Below, piece after piece: positions 1 through 5,376 of a DNA stretch of 6,274 nucleotides (its first letter is position 1; every line of letters begins with the position of its first letter). The stretch is from the NCBI GenBank assembly GCA_025774425.1, contig JALGWA010000092.1:1-6274 (forward strand). The letters run 5' to 3'. The position numbers and the translations under genes were made by a program. The DNA is from a bacterium (GTDB lineage: Bacteria > Arandabacterota > Arandabacteria > Arandabacterales > JALGWA01). Below the pieces are notes generated by a model. The model saw nothing but the letters and a program-made list of their open reading frames with translations. It ran no database searches and had not been told where the DNA came from.

Positions 1-1346
1 ATCACCTTGCCCGGCCGCATGTAGAAGCGCGAATAGGCGGCTATCTGAATCTTCCTGAGCTCCTCCGGCGTGACGTGGTCCAGGGCGATTGTGGGATGCA
101 GCCCCGAGAACTTGCCCCAATCGTTGGTGAGGAGCCGGTCCTTCACCTTCTCGTAGGTCTTGGAGCCGGGGTAGGGCGTCAGCAGGGAGAACTGCGCGCG
201 GCGCGGATCCAGGCGCTTGGCGAACTCGATGGTCTCGTTCATCATCTCGACGGTCTCGTCCGGGGCGCCGAGGATGAAGGCGCCTGTCACGTCGACTCCG
301 TTTCGCTTGAGGATCTCCATGGCCTTGAAGGCGTCGCCGACATCCGCCTTCTTGCCGTACCCGTCCAGTGCCTCCTGGTTGCCGGTCTCGAAGCCGATGA
401 AGGTCCACCTGAAGCCGGCGGCGGCCATGGCTCGGACCATGTGCGGGTTCTTGACGACGGTGTCCACGCGTGTCATCGCCCCCCATACGAGGTCCCAGCC
501 CCGGGCCCGCATCTTCTCCGACAGGGCGACGGCGCGGTCGGGGTCCAGCGTGAAGTTGTCATCGACGAACGAGACCGCTCCGTAGCCGTACTCCTTGTGC
601 AGCAGCTCCACCTCCTCGAGGATGTTCTCGACGGACCTCGCCCGCCAGCGCACCCCGAAGAAGCGTGACGACGAGCAGAACTCGCACTTGAAGGGGCAAC
701 CCCTGGACGTCACCACCGTGGTCATGCGGCGGCCGTCCATCTTCTCCTTGTAGAGGTCCATGGACAGAAGATCCCTCGCCGGGAAGGGGAGGGAATCCAG
801 GTCGTGGATGAAGGGGGCGTCCGGCGTCCTGCGCAACTCGCCGCCGTCGAGGTAGGAGATCCCCCTCACGTCCTCGAGCGCCCTCGCGCCGGTGAGGAAC
901 TCGACCAGGGAGAGAAGCGAGTACTCGCCCTCGTTCCGGACCACGTAGTCCACCGCCCCGGTCCCGAGGGCCTCGCCGTCGAGGAAACTGACATGCGGCC
1001 CTCCCATCACCACGACGGCGCCTTGCCGTTTGGCGACCTTCGCGATCTCGGCGGACACCGGGTATCTCGCCGTATCGACGGAGATGCCCACGAGGTCGAA
1101 CTCGCCGTAAGGGTATTCAGCCCAGTCCAGCTTCTCCACGCTGAAGTCGACGATGCGCACGTGGCAGTGGTCCCTGAGTACGGCCGCCATGTAGGCGAGG
1201 CCGAGCGGCGGGCGGCTTATGCCGAGGATGCCGTAGGAGAAGCCGGCGGGCGGGTTCACGAGGAGAACCCTGAGCCCCCCCCCGCGCTCGCGCGTCAGGC
1301 GAGGCCCGGACTCCGCTGCACCTGTCCCCGGTCGCATCTGTTTCAT
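1..1346 (-). CDS. B12-binding domain / radical SAM protein (partial, C-terminus off window)
   Basis: Translating the minus strand from the ATG at 1346 gives an open frame of 448 codons with no stop, running off the left edge. Residues about 25-165 look like a cobalamin-binding Rossmann domain: LRVLLVNPP (25-33), RPPLGLAYMAAVLRDH (45-60), then VVVMGGPHVSFL (111-122). No DxHxxG lower-ligand motif is visible, as in many members. The radical SAM motif CPFKCEFC follows, with cluster ligands C217, C221 and C224, then a barrel segment with SFVDDNFTLD, FIGFETGN and GAFILGAPDET. This is the BchE/COG1032-type architecture; such enzymes use an [4Fe-4S] cluster and SAM, often with cobalamin, for methylations or rearrangements. 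The substrate cannot be read from the sequence. The start is supported by AAGAGGAAG (1356-1364), 9 bases upstream. The first 24 residues are low-complexity and precede the conserved fold, so a later start is possible. The gene is divergent from the hemerythrin. Confidence 0.9.
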   Translation of the reverse strand, partial: MKQMRPGTGAAESGPRLTRERGGGLRVLLVNPPAGFSYGILGISRPPLGLAYMAAVLRDHCHVRIVDFSVEKLDWAEYPYGEFDLVGISVDTARYPVSAEIAKVAKRQGAVVVMGGPHVSFLDGEALGTGAVDYVVRNEGEYSLLSLVEFLTGARALEDVRGISYLDGGELRRTPDAPFIHDLDSLPFPARDLLSMDLYKEKMDGRRMTTVVTSRGCPFKCEFCSSSRFFGVRWRARSVENILEEVELLHKEYGYGAVSFVDDNFTLDPDRAVALSEKMRARGWDLVWGAMTRVDTVVKNPHMVRAMAAAGFRWTFIGFETGNQEALDGYGKKADVGDAFKAMEILKRNGVDVTGAFILGAPDETVEMMNETIEFAKRLDPRRAQFSLLTPYPGSKTYEKVKDRLLTNDWGKFSGLHPTIALDHVTPEELRKIQIAAYSRFYMRPGKV

Positions 1347-1355
1347 GAATGCAAT

Positions 1356-1364
1356 CTTCCTCTT
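1356..1364 (-). promoter_or_regulatory. Ribosome binding site of the radical SAM gene
   Basis: On the minus strand this reads AAGAGGAAG, 9 bases upstream of the ATG at 1346. It supports that start over the ATG at 1401, which is in another frame, and over Met4 of the same frame. Confidence 0.6.
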
Positions 1365-1407
1365 GCCCGAGCCCCCGGGTCGGGGCCGGGCCGAGCTCCA
1401 TGGGCAG

Positions 1408-1436
1408 AGCCTAGCATCCGGCCGGGTTCGATGCAA
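1408..1436 (-). promoter_or_regulatory. Candidate sigma-70 promoter for the radical SAM gene
   Basis: Minus strand: a -35 TTGCAT (1431-1436), a spacer of exactly 17 bases and a -10 TAGGCT (1408-1413), preceded by TGC, an extended -10 signature. Each hexamer matches consensus at only three positions, so the call rests on spacing, the TGn motif and location. It would start transcription near 1401 and give a leader of about 55 bases. Confidence 0.4.
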
Positions 1437-1597
1437 GACGATAAACAAACAAATCGCCATGCCCCCGGCGCGGGCCCGGGACAGGCGATCGCGGCCTCAT
1501 CGAGGGCTCCTGCGGTCCCCGCCGTGCGGACTCCGCGCTGGACTGCGAGCCGCGGATGGGTTAAGAGATGAAGACGGCGGCTTCCATGCCGCGGGAG

Positions 1598-1623
1598 CCC
1601 GTGCGGGAGGTCTTCCCGACGGG
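1598..1623 (+). promoter_or_regulatory. Strong hairpin in the hemerythrin 5' leader
   Basis: CCCGT (1598-1602) pairs with ACGGG (1619-1623), and inside it CGGGA (1604-1608) pairs with TCCCG (1614-1618). This gives ten GC-rich base pairs interrupted by a single bulged G (1603), with a five-base loop GGTCT. It ends 60 bases before the hemerythrin ATG and has no T-tract, so it is not an intrinsic terminator. It could be a structured leader element or a chance GC-rich stem. It does not match the cyclic-di-GMP riboswitch consensus I know. Confidence 0.35.
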
Positions 1624-1666
1624 GGCGAGCCCAGCCGGCGGCACGCGAGACCCGGTCACCGGAAGC

Positions 1667-1675
1667 GAGAGGGAG
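1667..1675 (+). promoter_or_regulatory. Ribosome binding site of the hemerythrin gene
   Basis: The purine-rich GAGAGGGAG ends 8 bases before the ATG at 1684. It decides this start against the many upstream in-frame possibilities. Confidence 0.6.
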
Positions 1676-1683
1676 AAAAGGAC

Positions 1684-2103
1684 ATGAAGAACGTCCTGTA
1701 CATCGTGTGGAGCGACGAGAACATGGTCGGAATCCCCATAATCGACGAGCAGCACAGGGGAATCATCTCCACCATCAACTCGCTGTATTATTTCATTCAG
1801 ACCGGTCACGGAAGCGAGATAATCAAGCCCACCCTGATCATGCTGGAGCAGTATGTCGCCGTCCATTTCAAGACCGAGGAAGCGCTGATGGCGGAAGCGG
1901 AGTATCCCGCCCTCGACGAGCACATCGGGCTGCATGAGGACCTCGTCGAGAAGACCAGGCGCATCGCCGCCGACGTCAACAGGAGCAAGGATACGGACAT
2001 GGTCTTGAAGTTCCTCAAGGAGTGGTGGCTGGGTCACATCAACAGGGAAGACAAGAAGTACGCTCCCTCCCTGAAGAAGCTCATAGACGCGGAGGTTCCC
2101 TGA
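1684..2103 (+). CDS. Bacteriohemerythrin
   Basis: A 139-residue single-domain protein, typical in length for bacteriohemerythrins. All seven ligands of the non-heme di-iron site are present with the expected spacing: H24 in IIDEQH, H61 and E65 in HFKTEE, H80 and H84 in HIGLH, H118 and D123 in HINRED. It should fold as a four-helix bundle and bind O2 reversibly at a diferrous centre, for oxygen storage, delivery or sensing in the cytoplasm. No signal peptide or membrane segment is present, and there is no fused signalling domain. The frame stays open upstream to 1345, but the family N-terminus begins at this ATG, and GAGAGGGAG (1667-1675) lies 8 bases before it. It is the only plus-strand gene in the window. 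A divergent oxygen-sensitive radical SAM gene is suggestive, not proof, of a role in oxygen protection. Confidence 0.95.
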   Translation: MKNVLYIVWSDENMVGIPIIDEQHRGIISTINSLYYFIQTGHGSEIIKPTLIMLEQYVAVHFKTEEALMAEAEYPALDEHIGLHEDLVEKTRRIAADVNRSKDTDMVLKFLKEWWLGHINREDKKYAPSLKKLIDAEVP

Positions 2104-2110
2104 GGGCGCA

Positions 2111-2166
2111 CTGTGCATTTTGAGCTCTGACCCCACGGTTGCCTGTGCATTTTGAGCTCTGACCCC
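2111..2166. repeat. Two direct copies of a 24-bp repeat, REP-like
   Basis: An identical 24-base unit occurs at 2111-2134 and 2143-2166, separated by 8 unrelated bases (ACGGTTGC), so the period is 32. The unit begins CTGTGCATTTTGAGC and ends TCTGACCCC; in the other orientation it begins GGGGTCAGAGCTC. It carries a central GAGCTC palindrome but no long hairpin. It sits in the gap between two convergent genes. Units starting GGGGTCAG resemble the intergenic repeats I associate with REP-associated (IS200/IS605-like) tyrosine transposases. That link is from memory and no transposase lies in this window. Confidence 0.65.
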
Positions 2167-2184
2167 TAGTGCTGCCCCCTAGTG
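2163..2184. repeat. Short duplicated 9-mer CCCCTAGTG
   Basis: CCCCTAGTG occurs at 2163-2171 and again at 2176-2184. The first copy overlaps the end of the second 24-bp repeat. The second contains the stop codon of the beta-helix gene (2179-2181). This looks like the junction of the repeat block with the gene. Confidence 0.45.
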
Positions 2185-3588
2185 GTAGAGGGCCTTGAGC
2201 GAGCCCCAGGTCGTCGGCTCCACGGCGTTGCCGCATGCCGGGCAGCCTTCACCCTCGGCCCCCGCCAGCGACGGCCACGTGGCACCCGGCAGGCACGGCG
2301 AGTCCTGGCAGAGCGTGAAGTCCTCGCCGGCCATGTCGCAGAACAGGGGATCGGCGTTCACGATGTCGTGGAAGTTGCCGCCGCAGAGGGTGTCGGAGGC
2401 GGCGTTCCCGTATACGAAGCAGTGGTGGATGAGCGGGGTCTCCGTGCCCTCCTCGCACCTGACGGCGATACCACATGTGGAATAGGCGAGTATGGAGTAC
2501 TCGATCGTCGGGGATGCCTCTTGGCACCAGATATGATCCCCGTTGTTGTCGGCGAAGGTGCAGTTGGTGATCGTCGCATCCGATCCGGAGAAACAGCGGA
2601 GACCGGCGGCGGCGCATCCCCAGGTGGCCGTGTTGCCCGCGAAAGTACAGTCCGTGATCGTTCCACTGGAACCATAGACGAGATTCAGGCCGGCCGCAGA
2701 GCCGGCGGTATTGTCCATGAAGGCGCAGTCGGTGATGGTGACGTCGGAACTCGATGCGTAAAGCCCGGCTCCCGTGATGGTTTCCGCGGCGCCGTTCCCC
2801 CTGAAGGTGCAGTCCGTGAACACTGCGCCGTCGGAGGAACTGAGTGCGACGGCACCGCCCGCGTTACCGTAGGTCGACAGGTTGTTGCCGGTGAAGTCGC
2901 ATCTCACGCACTCGGGCGGGGATTGGTAGCAATACAGGCCTCCTCCACCCCCGCCCGCCACGTTGAGATCGAAGTCGGTGTCCTCGATGACGGGTGATGA
3001 ACCGTCGAGGCACGCCATGCCCCCGCCATGCGGGTAGACGACTGAGGCCGGCTGCGCCCCACCGCCGGCCGCGAGCGTGCCCCCGCCGACCGTGTTCTGC
3101 TCGAACCTGCAGTTCCGGACGACAGGCGAGGAGCTCACACAACAGAGGCCGCCGCCTTTGTCCGAAGCCGTGTTGTTCAGGAACAGGCACGCCTCGAACC
3201 GCGGGTCCGAACCCTTCGTCAGGAACGCGCCCGCACCGCTGTCCGCGGCTGCGTTCGCAATCGTGAAGCCCCGCACGACGGCCGTCGTGTCCTCGCAGCT
3301 CGAGAAAACGAAACCGCGCGCGGCGTTCTCACAGTCCAACGTCGTCACTGCGTAGCCGCCGCTCGAGACGAGCACGAGGTTGGTGCCCCCGAAGTCGAGG
3401 TCGCGGTTGCCCGCGCCCGTGTATGTCCCCGGTTGGACGAGCACCGTGTCGCCCGGGCCCGCGGCGTCGATGCCCTCCTGTATGGTCAGGTAGTCGCCCG
3501 AGCCCGCCCCGTCCACCGTGACGGTCGCCGCCGCGACACCCCCGGCCAGGCCCAATACAATCGCCCAAACTCCGATAATGCTCTTCAT
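2179..3588 (-). CDS. Secreted right-handed parallel beta-helix protein
   Basis: A 469-residue protein. Residues 1-21 are a signal peptide: MK, a hydrophobic core IIGVWAIVLGLAGGV, and an Ala-rich cleavage region before TVTVDG. Residues 33-56 (YLTIQEGIDAAGPGDTVLV, then QPGTY) are the usual cap of NosD/pectate-lyase-like beta-helices. From about 105 to 420 there are repeated coils of the form ITDCTFxxNT. The Cys before the Phe recurs at 134, 160, 230, 260, 288, 314 and 343, spaced 26-30 residues apart except for one gap of 70 that contains IEDTDF, a coil with Thr in the Cys place. The C-terminus (448-469) has CPAC and then EPTTWGSLKALYH, a short conserved-looking tail. No catalytic site is recognisable, so it may be a polysaccharide-binding, surface or structural protein. 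The frame is open to 3786, but the signal peptide and GGGAGG (3595-3600) fix the start at 3588. Confidence 0.88.
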   Translation of the reverse strand: MKSIIGVWAIVLGLAGGVAAATVTVDGAGSGDYLTIQEGIDAAGPGDTVLVQPGTYTGAGNRDLDFGGTNLVLVSSGGYAVTTLDCENAARGFVFSSCEDTTAVVRGFTIANAAADSGAGAFLTKGSDPRFEACLFLNNTASDKGGGLCCVSSSPVVRNCRFEQNTVGGGTLAAGGGAQPASVVYPHGGGMACLDGSSPVIEDTDFDLNVAGGGGGGLYCYQSPPECVRCDFTGNNLSTYGNAGGAVALSSSDGAVFTDCTFRGNGAAETITGAGLYASSSDVTITDCAFMDNTAGSAAGLNLVYGSSGTITDCTFAGNTATWGCAAAGLRCFSGSDATITNCTFADNNGDHIWCQEASPTIEYSILAYSTCGIAVRCEEGTETPLIHHCFVYGNAASDTLCGGNFHDIVNADPLFCDMAGEDFTLCQDSPCLPGATWPSLAGAEGEGCPACGNAVEPTTWGSLKALYH

Positions 3589-3594
3589 GGCACA

Positions 3595-3600
3595 CCTCCC
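3595..3600 (-). promoter_or_regulatory. Ribosome binding site of the beta-helix gene
   Basis: Minus strand GGGAGG, 6 bases before the ATG at 3588. It favours the signal-peptide start over the much longer upstream frame. Confidence 0.75.
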
Positions 3601-3621
3601 GGAATGCTTCCTACACTTTCC

Positions 3622-3630
3622 ATTGTACCA
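3622..3630 (-). promoter_or_regulatory. Extended -10 promoter of the beta-helix gene
   Basis: The minus strand reads TGGTACAAT: TACAAT (3622-3627) matches TATAAT at five of six positions and is preceded by TGG, the TGn extended -10 motif. The -35 place 17 bases upstream (ACCACC) is poor, as is common for extended -10 promoters. Transcription would start near 3615, giving a leader of about 27 bases. This suggests the gene is transcribed independently of the CPBP gene upstream of it. Confidence 0.5.
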
Positions 3631-3748
3631 CATCCCGCCTCCCGGGTGGTTAGACTTTTCCGGGACCTTGTAAGCCAATCGACCGTCGGCCGTCTTCGCG
3701 CGGGTGACCCCCGACCGGAGCGATGGGCTCCGTCTCCCAACCGGTTCC

Positions 3749-4474
3749 CTAGAGCCCGGCCCGGTTCGCCAGCAGCCCTTGAACATACTGGGCGAGGCCG
3801 CCGTAGACGTTGAACAGCATATGAACCATTATCGCGGGGATCAGGCTGGCCGTCCGCTCCCTGTAGTATCCCGCAACAAGGCCGAGGACGCCCGCGGAAA
3901 TCACTATGCCCGCGACCAGGAACTTGTCCGCTCCCATGGTCAGCAGCATGACGTGCATGACGCCGAACAAGACGGCGGCGGTGATGACCGGAAGGCTGAG
4001 GCGCAGGCCGAAGAGCGTTATGCCGACATGCTTGAGCGGTGCCAGGAAGGTCTGTACCAGGCCCCTCAGAAACACTTCCTCGCAAATGCTCGCGATGATC
4101 CAGACCGTAACGACGATCTGGAGGAACGAAGATCCCGCCGATGCCGGATGCCCTCCCGACGGCGGCAAGACCTTCCAGATTGCCGCCAGGATCACCTGGA
4201 CGACCACCGCTGCGACGCTCCCGAATACGAACGTGGACTTGAGGTGCGCCGCGGTCGTCATCCGGAAGCCGTACTTGGCGAGATCCCCCTTGCCGAGGAC
4301 AAGCATGAGAGCCAGCGACCAAACCAGCATCCCCGCCTGGGCCGTGGTCCCGGGTGACAGCCAACCCGAATCCCCCGCCAGCCTCCGGAGCGGTCCGGCG
4401 GACACCACCATCATGGTCAGAGCCAGGACCAGCACCCAGAGCAGCACTCCCGATACCAACCTCGTGATCCTCAT
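3749..4474 (-). CDS. CPBP-family intramembrane metalloprotease (Abi/CAAX protease-like)
   Basis: A 241-residue multi-pass membrane protein with the three CPBP (Abi/Rce1) motifs: EEVFLR (E132, E133, R137), FGVMH (F170, H174) and HMLFN (H218, N222). In this family the Glu and His residues form the active site within the membrane. Hydrophobic segments fall around residues 5-27, 46-60, 82-100, 117-131, 161-178, 186-203 and 210-225. Substrates of bacterial members are mostly unknown; some act in immunity to self-made peptides or in protein processing. The ATG at 4474 has AAGGAGG (4482-4488) seven bases upstream. It lies 78 bases downstream of tetR on the same strand, with a TetR-type operator in that gap, so repression by the neighbouring TetR protein is likely. 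A GGGCTC/GAGCCC inverted repeat (3725-3730/3752-3757) surrounds the stop codon but has no T-tract. Confidence 0.9.
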   Translation of the reverse strand: MRITRLVSGVLLWVLVLALTMMVVSAGPLRRLAGDSGWLSPGTTAQAGMLVWSLALMLVLGKGDLAKYGFRMTTAAHLKSTFVFGSVAAVVVQVILAAIWKVLPPSGGHPASAGSSFLQIVVTVWIIASICEEVFLRGLVQTFLAPLKHVGITLFGLRLSLPVITAAVLFGVMHVMLLTMGADKFLVAGIVISAGVLGLVAGYYRERTASLIPAIMVHMLFNVYGGLAQYVQGLLANRAGL

Positions 4475-4481
4475 GGGTCAG

Positions 4482-4488
4482 CCTCCTT
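4482..4488 (-). promoter_or_regulatory. Ribosome binding site of the CPBP gene
   Basis: Minus strand AAGGAGG, seven bases before the ATG at 4474; a near-consensus Shine-Dalgarno site. Confidence 0.8.
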
Positions 4489-4513
4489 CCCATCTGGCCG
4501 GGAAGAGGTCGCG

Positions 4514-4535
4514 ACATACCAACCGGTCGGTATGT
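4514..4535. promoter_or_regulatory. TetR-type operator upstream of the CPBP gene
   Basis: A 22-bp inverted repeat centred between 4524 and 4525. The half-sites ACATACC and GGTATGT flank an ACCGGT core; ten of eleven base pairs are symmetric, and the one mismatch is A4521/C4528. It agrees with the site in front of tetR at 18 of 22 positions. It lies between the tetR stop and the CPBP Shine-Dalgarno site. No convincing promoter is visible beside it; a weak extended -10 (TGGTATGTC on the minus strand, overlapping the left half) is possible. The protein could also act as a roadblock to read-through from tetR. Confidence 0.8.
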
Positions 4536-4552
4536 GGCCGCGCAAAAAATAA

Positions 4553-5152
4553 TCACGCCGCGACCATCCTCCACATGTTCGCGTATATCCGCTCCCCTAC
4601 CTCATCGAGGTCGACGGTCTCATCGATGACGCTCAGCAACAGAATCCCCTCCATCAGAGCCGTGATCTCGAGGGCAAGCGCACTGCAGTCTATGTCGCCG
4701 CGGATCTCCCCGCCTTGCTGGGCTCGAAGAAGTAGGCGGGTCATGTTCCCACGCGTCCGCGAGTACATGGCGCCCATCTCGCGCCTGACCCCCTCGTCCC
4801 TGCGGGCGGCATTGACCAGGATCTCGAGGAAGCTGTACGGGTGCCGCTCCGCCTTCCCGCCGACTATGTTCTCAAAGGCTTCCCTCATGGGCCCGATCGA
4901 CCCGAAGAGCGCGGCCAGCAGGTCCTGCGCCGACCTGACGTCGCGGAACCTGGCGGTGCTCCACCTGTCCATCTCGGACGTGATGAAGGACAGAGCTTCC
5001 CTGAACAGGTGTTCCTTGCTCTCGAAGTGATGGTATATTCCACCCTTGGTGACGCCCGCTTCCCTCGCTATCTCGTTCATGGAGGCCCTGTCGTAACCCT
5101 TCCGCAGGAAGACCGCCAGGGCCGTCCTCATGATCCTCTGCCTGGTGTCCAC
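4553..5152 (-). CDS. TetR/AcrR-family transcriptional repressor
   Basis: A 199-residue protein of normal TetR length. Residues 4-50 form the TetR_N DNA-binding domain: RIMRTALAVFLRKGYDRAS, then the helix-turn-helix NEIAREAGVTKGGIYHHFES (26-45), then KEHLF. Residues of about 70-190 are the variable all-helical ligand-binding and dimerisation domain, which gives no clue to the inducer. The start is a GTG at 5152, supported by AGGAGG (5159-5164) six bases upstream. An operator-like palindrome overlaps its predicted transcription start and a matching one precedes the CPBP gene, so it probably represses itself and that protease. The CcdA/thioredoxin genes upstream have no such site visible, so I do not assign them to its control. 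The role could be in membrane stress or in sensing a lipophilic compound, but the ligand is unknown. Confidence 0.93.
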   Translation of the reverse strand: MDTRQRIMRTALAVFLRKGYDRASMNEIAREAGVTKGGIYHHFESKEHLFREALSFITSEMDRWSTARFRDVRSAQDLLAALFGSIGPMREAFENIVGGKAERHPYSFLEILVNAARRDEGVRREMGAMYSRTRGNMTRLLLRAQQGGEIRGDIDCSALALEITALMEGILLLSVIDETVDLDEVGERIYANMWRMVAA

Positions 5153-5158
5153 TCGGCG

Positions 5159-5164
5159 CCTCCT
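5159..5164 (-). promoter_or_regulatory. Ribosome binding site that fixes the GTG start of tetR
   Basis: Minus strand AGGAGG lies six bases before the GTG at 5152. The nearest in-frame ATG (codon 8) would cut into the first helix of the DNA-binding domain, so GTG is the better start. Confidence 0.75.
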
Positions 5165-5185
5165 GGAGAGACAAGAGTCGCTGTC

Positions 5186-5207
5186 GCATACCGACCGGTC
5201 GGTACCT
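5186..5207. promoter_or_regulatory. TetR-type operator over the tetR transcription start
   Basis: The core TACCGACCGGTCGGTA (5189-5204) is a perfect 16-bp palindrome. The wider 22-bp frame matches the site at 4514-4535 at 18 positions. It begins three bases downstream of the tetR -10 box and covers the expected start point, so bound repressor would block tetR transcription. This is a typical arrangement for TetR autoregulation. Confidence 0.85.
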
Positions 5208-5209
5208 AC

Positions 5210-5238
5210 AGTTTACCCGAGCCCGCCCCGGCGGTCAA
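5210..5238 (-). promoter_or_regulatory. Sigma-70 promoter of tetR
   Basis: Minus strand: -35 TTGACC (5233-5238, five of six), a spacer of exactly 17 bases, -10 TAAACT (5210-5215, four of six). Transcription would start near 5203, inside the palindromic operator, and give a leader of about 50 bases before the GTG. This is the best promoter match in the window. Confidence 0.8.
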
Positions 5239-5294
5239 GCTCTTTCTGGCCGCGGCATTGCCCCTCGCCGGCCGGGGGGTTCACACCGCCCTCA

Positions 5295-5357
5295 CCGGGG
5301 AGCGACCGGGAATTCTCCCCGGGCACCGGAGAGGGCGTATCCGGCGATTACCGCCGG
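5295..5357. other. Cluster of GC-rich inverted repeats after ccdA
   Basis: In the gap between the ccdA stop (5377) and the tetR promoter there are three stems. CCGGCG/CGCCGG (5341-5346/5352-5357) has a 5-base loop. CTCCCCGG (5315-5322) can pair perfectly with CCGGGGAG (5295-5302), or with CCGGAGAG (5326-5333) using one G-T pair, so these two stems exclude each other. None is followed by a T-run on the minus strand, so an intrinsic terminator is not supported, but the cluster may shield the 3' end of the thioredoxin-ccdA transcript or help end it. Confidence 0.3.
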
Positions 5358-5376
5358 GGTCTTCTTCAATGCGCAA

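Larger units (their letters stand above)
1347..1683. other. Divergent intergenic region between the radical SAM and hemerythrin genes
   Basis: This 337-base region holds no convincing gene. The open frames that cross it continue antisense to the radical SAM gene or extend the hemerythrin frame upstream without similarity to anything I recognise. It contains the candidate minus-strand promoter (1408-1436), an AT-rich patch near 1441-1454, several GC-rich inverted repeats (TCCGCG at 1532-1537 with CGCGGA at 1551-1556; GCGGC at 1577-1581 with GCCGC at 1588-1592), and the long hairpin at 1598-1623. A weak plus-strand promoter for the hemerythrin is possible: TGGACT (1539-1544), 17 bases, TAAGAG (1562-1567). 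The match is poor. Confidence 0.6.

Noticed and set aside
75..668. A 197-codon plus-strand open frame over the radical SAM gene
   Set aside because: It is antisense to a gene with a clear CxxxCxxC motif. Its translation is rich in Gly, Val, Leu and His with no recognisable domain, as expected of an antisense frame in GC-rich DNA.
1425..1434. GGTTCGATGC, resembling a tRNA T-loop
   Set aside because: The flanking bases do not form the five-pair T-stem and no acceptor, D or anticodon arms can be built around it.
1560..1683. A cyclic-di-GMP riboswitch ahead of the hemerythrin
   Set aside because: The conserved bases of the class I aptamer, such as the CAGGGCAAACC-like and GACGCAAAGCC-like segments, are not present. 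Only generic GC-rich stems are.
2107..2121. GCAC-T-GTGC followed by TTTT as a terminator of the hemerythrin gene
   Set aside because: The stem is three to four pairs with an impossible or minimal loop, and the T-run belongs to the 24-bp repeat, which recurs without the stem in its second copy.
2182..2997. A 271-codon plus-strand open frame over the beta-helix gene
   Set aside because: It is antisense to a protein with a signal peptide and regular coils, and has no convincing start signal or domain.
3735..3750. A possible third TetR operator with AACCGGTT at the CPBP stop codon
   Set aside because: Only the left half resembles the other two sites (10 of 16 positions). The right half reads TCCC instead of CGGT, so symmetry is lost outside the eight-base core.
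3585..4574. A 329-codon minus-strand open frame overlapping the CPBP gene
   Set aside because: It is in another frame from the CPBP protein, which carries all three family motifs and a Shine-Dalgarno site. The longer frame has only Gly/Arg/Ala-rich sequence.
3906..5030. A 374-codon plus-strand open frame across the CPBP and tetR genes
   Set aside because: It runs antisense through two well-supported genes and the operator between them, and its Ser/Arg/Thr-rich translation has no domain.
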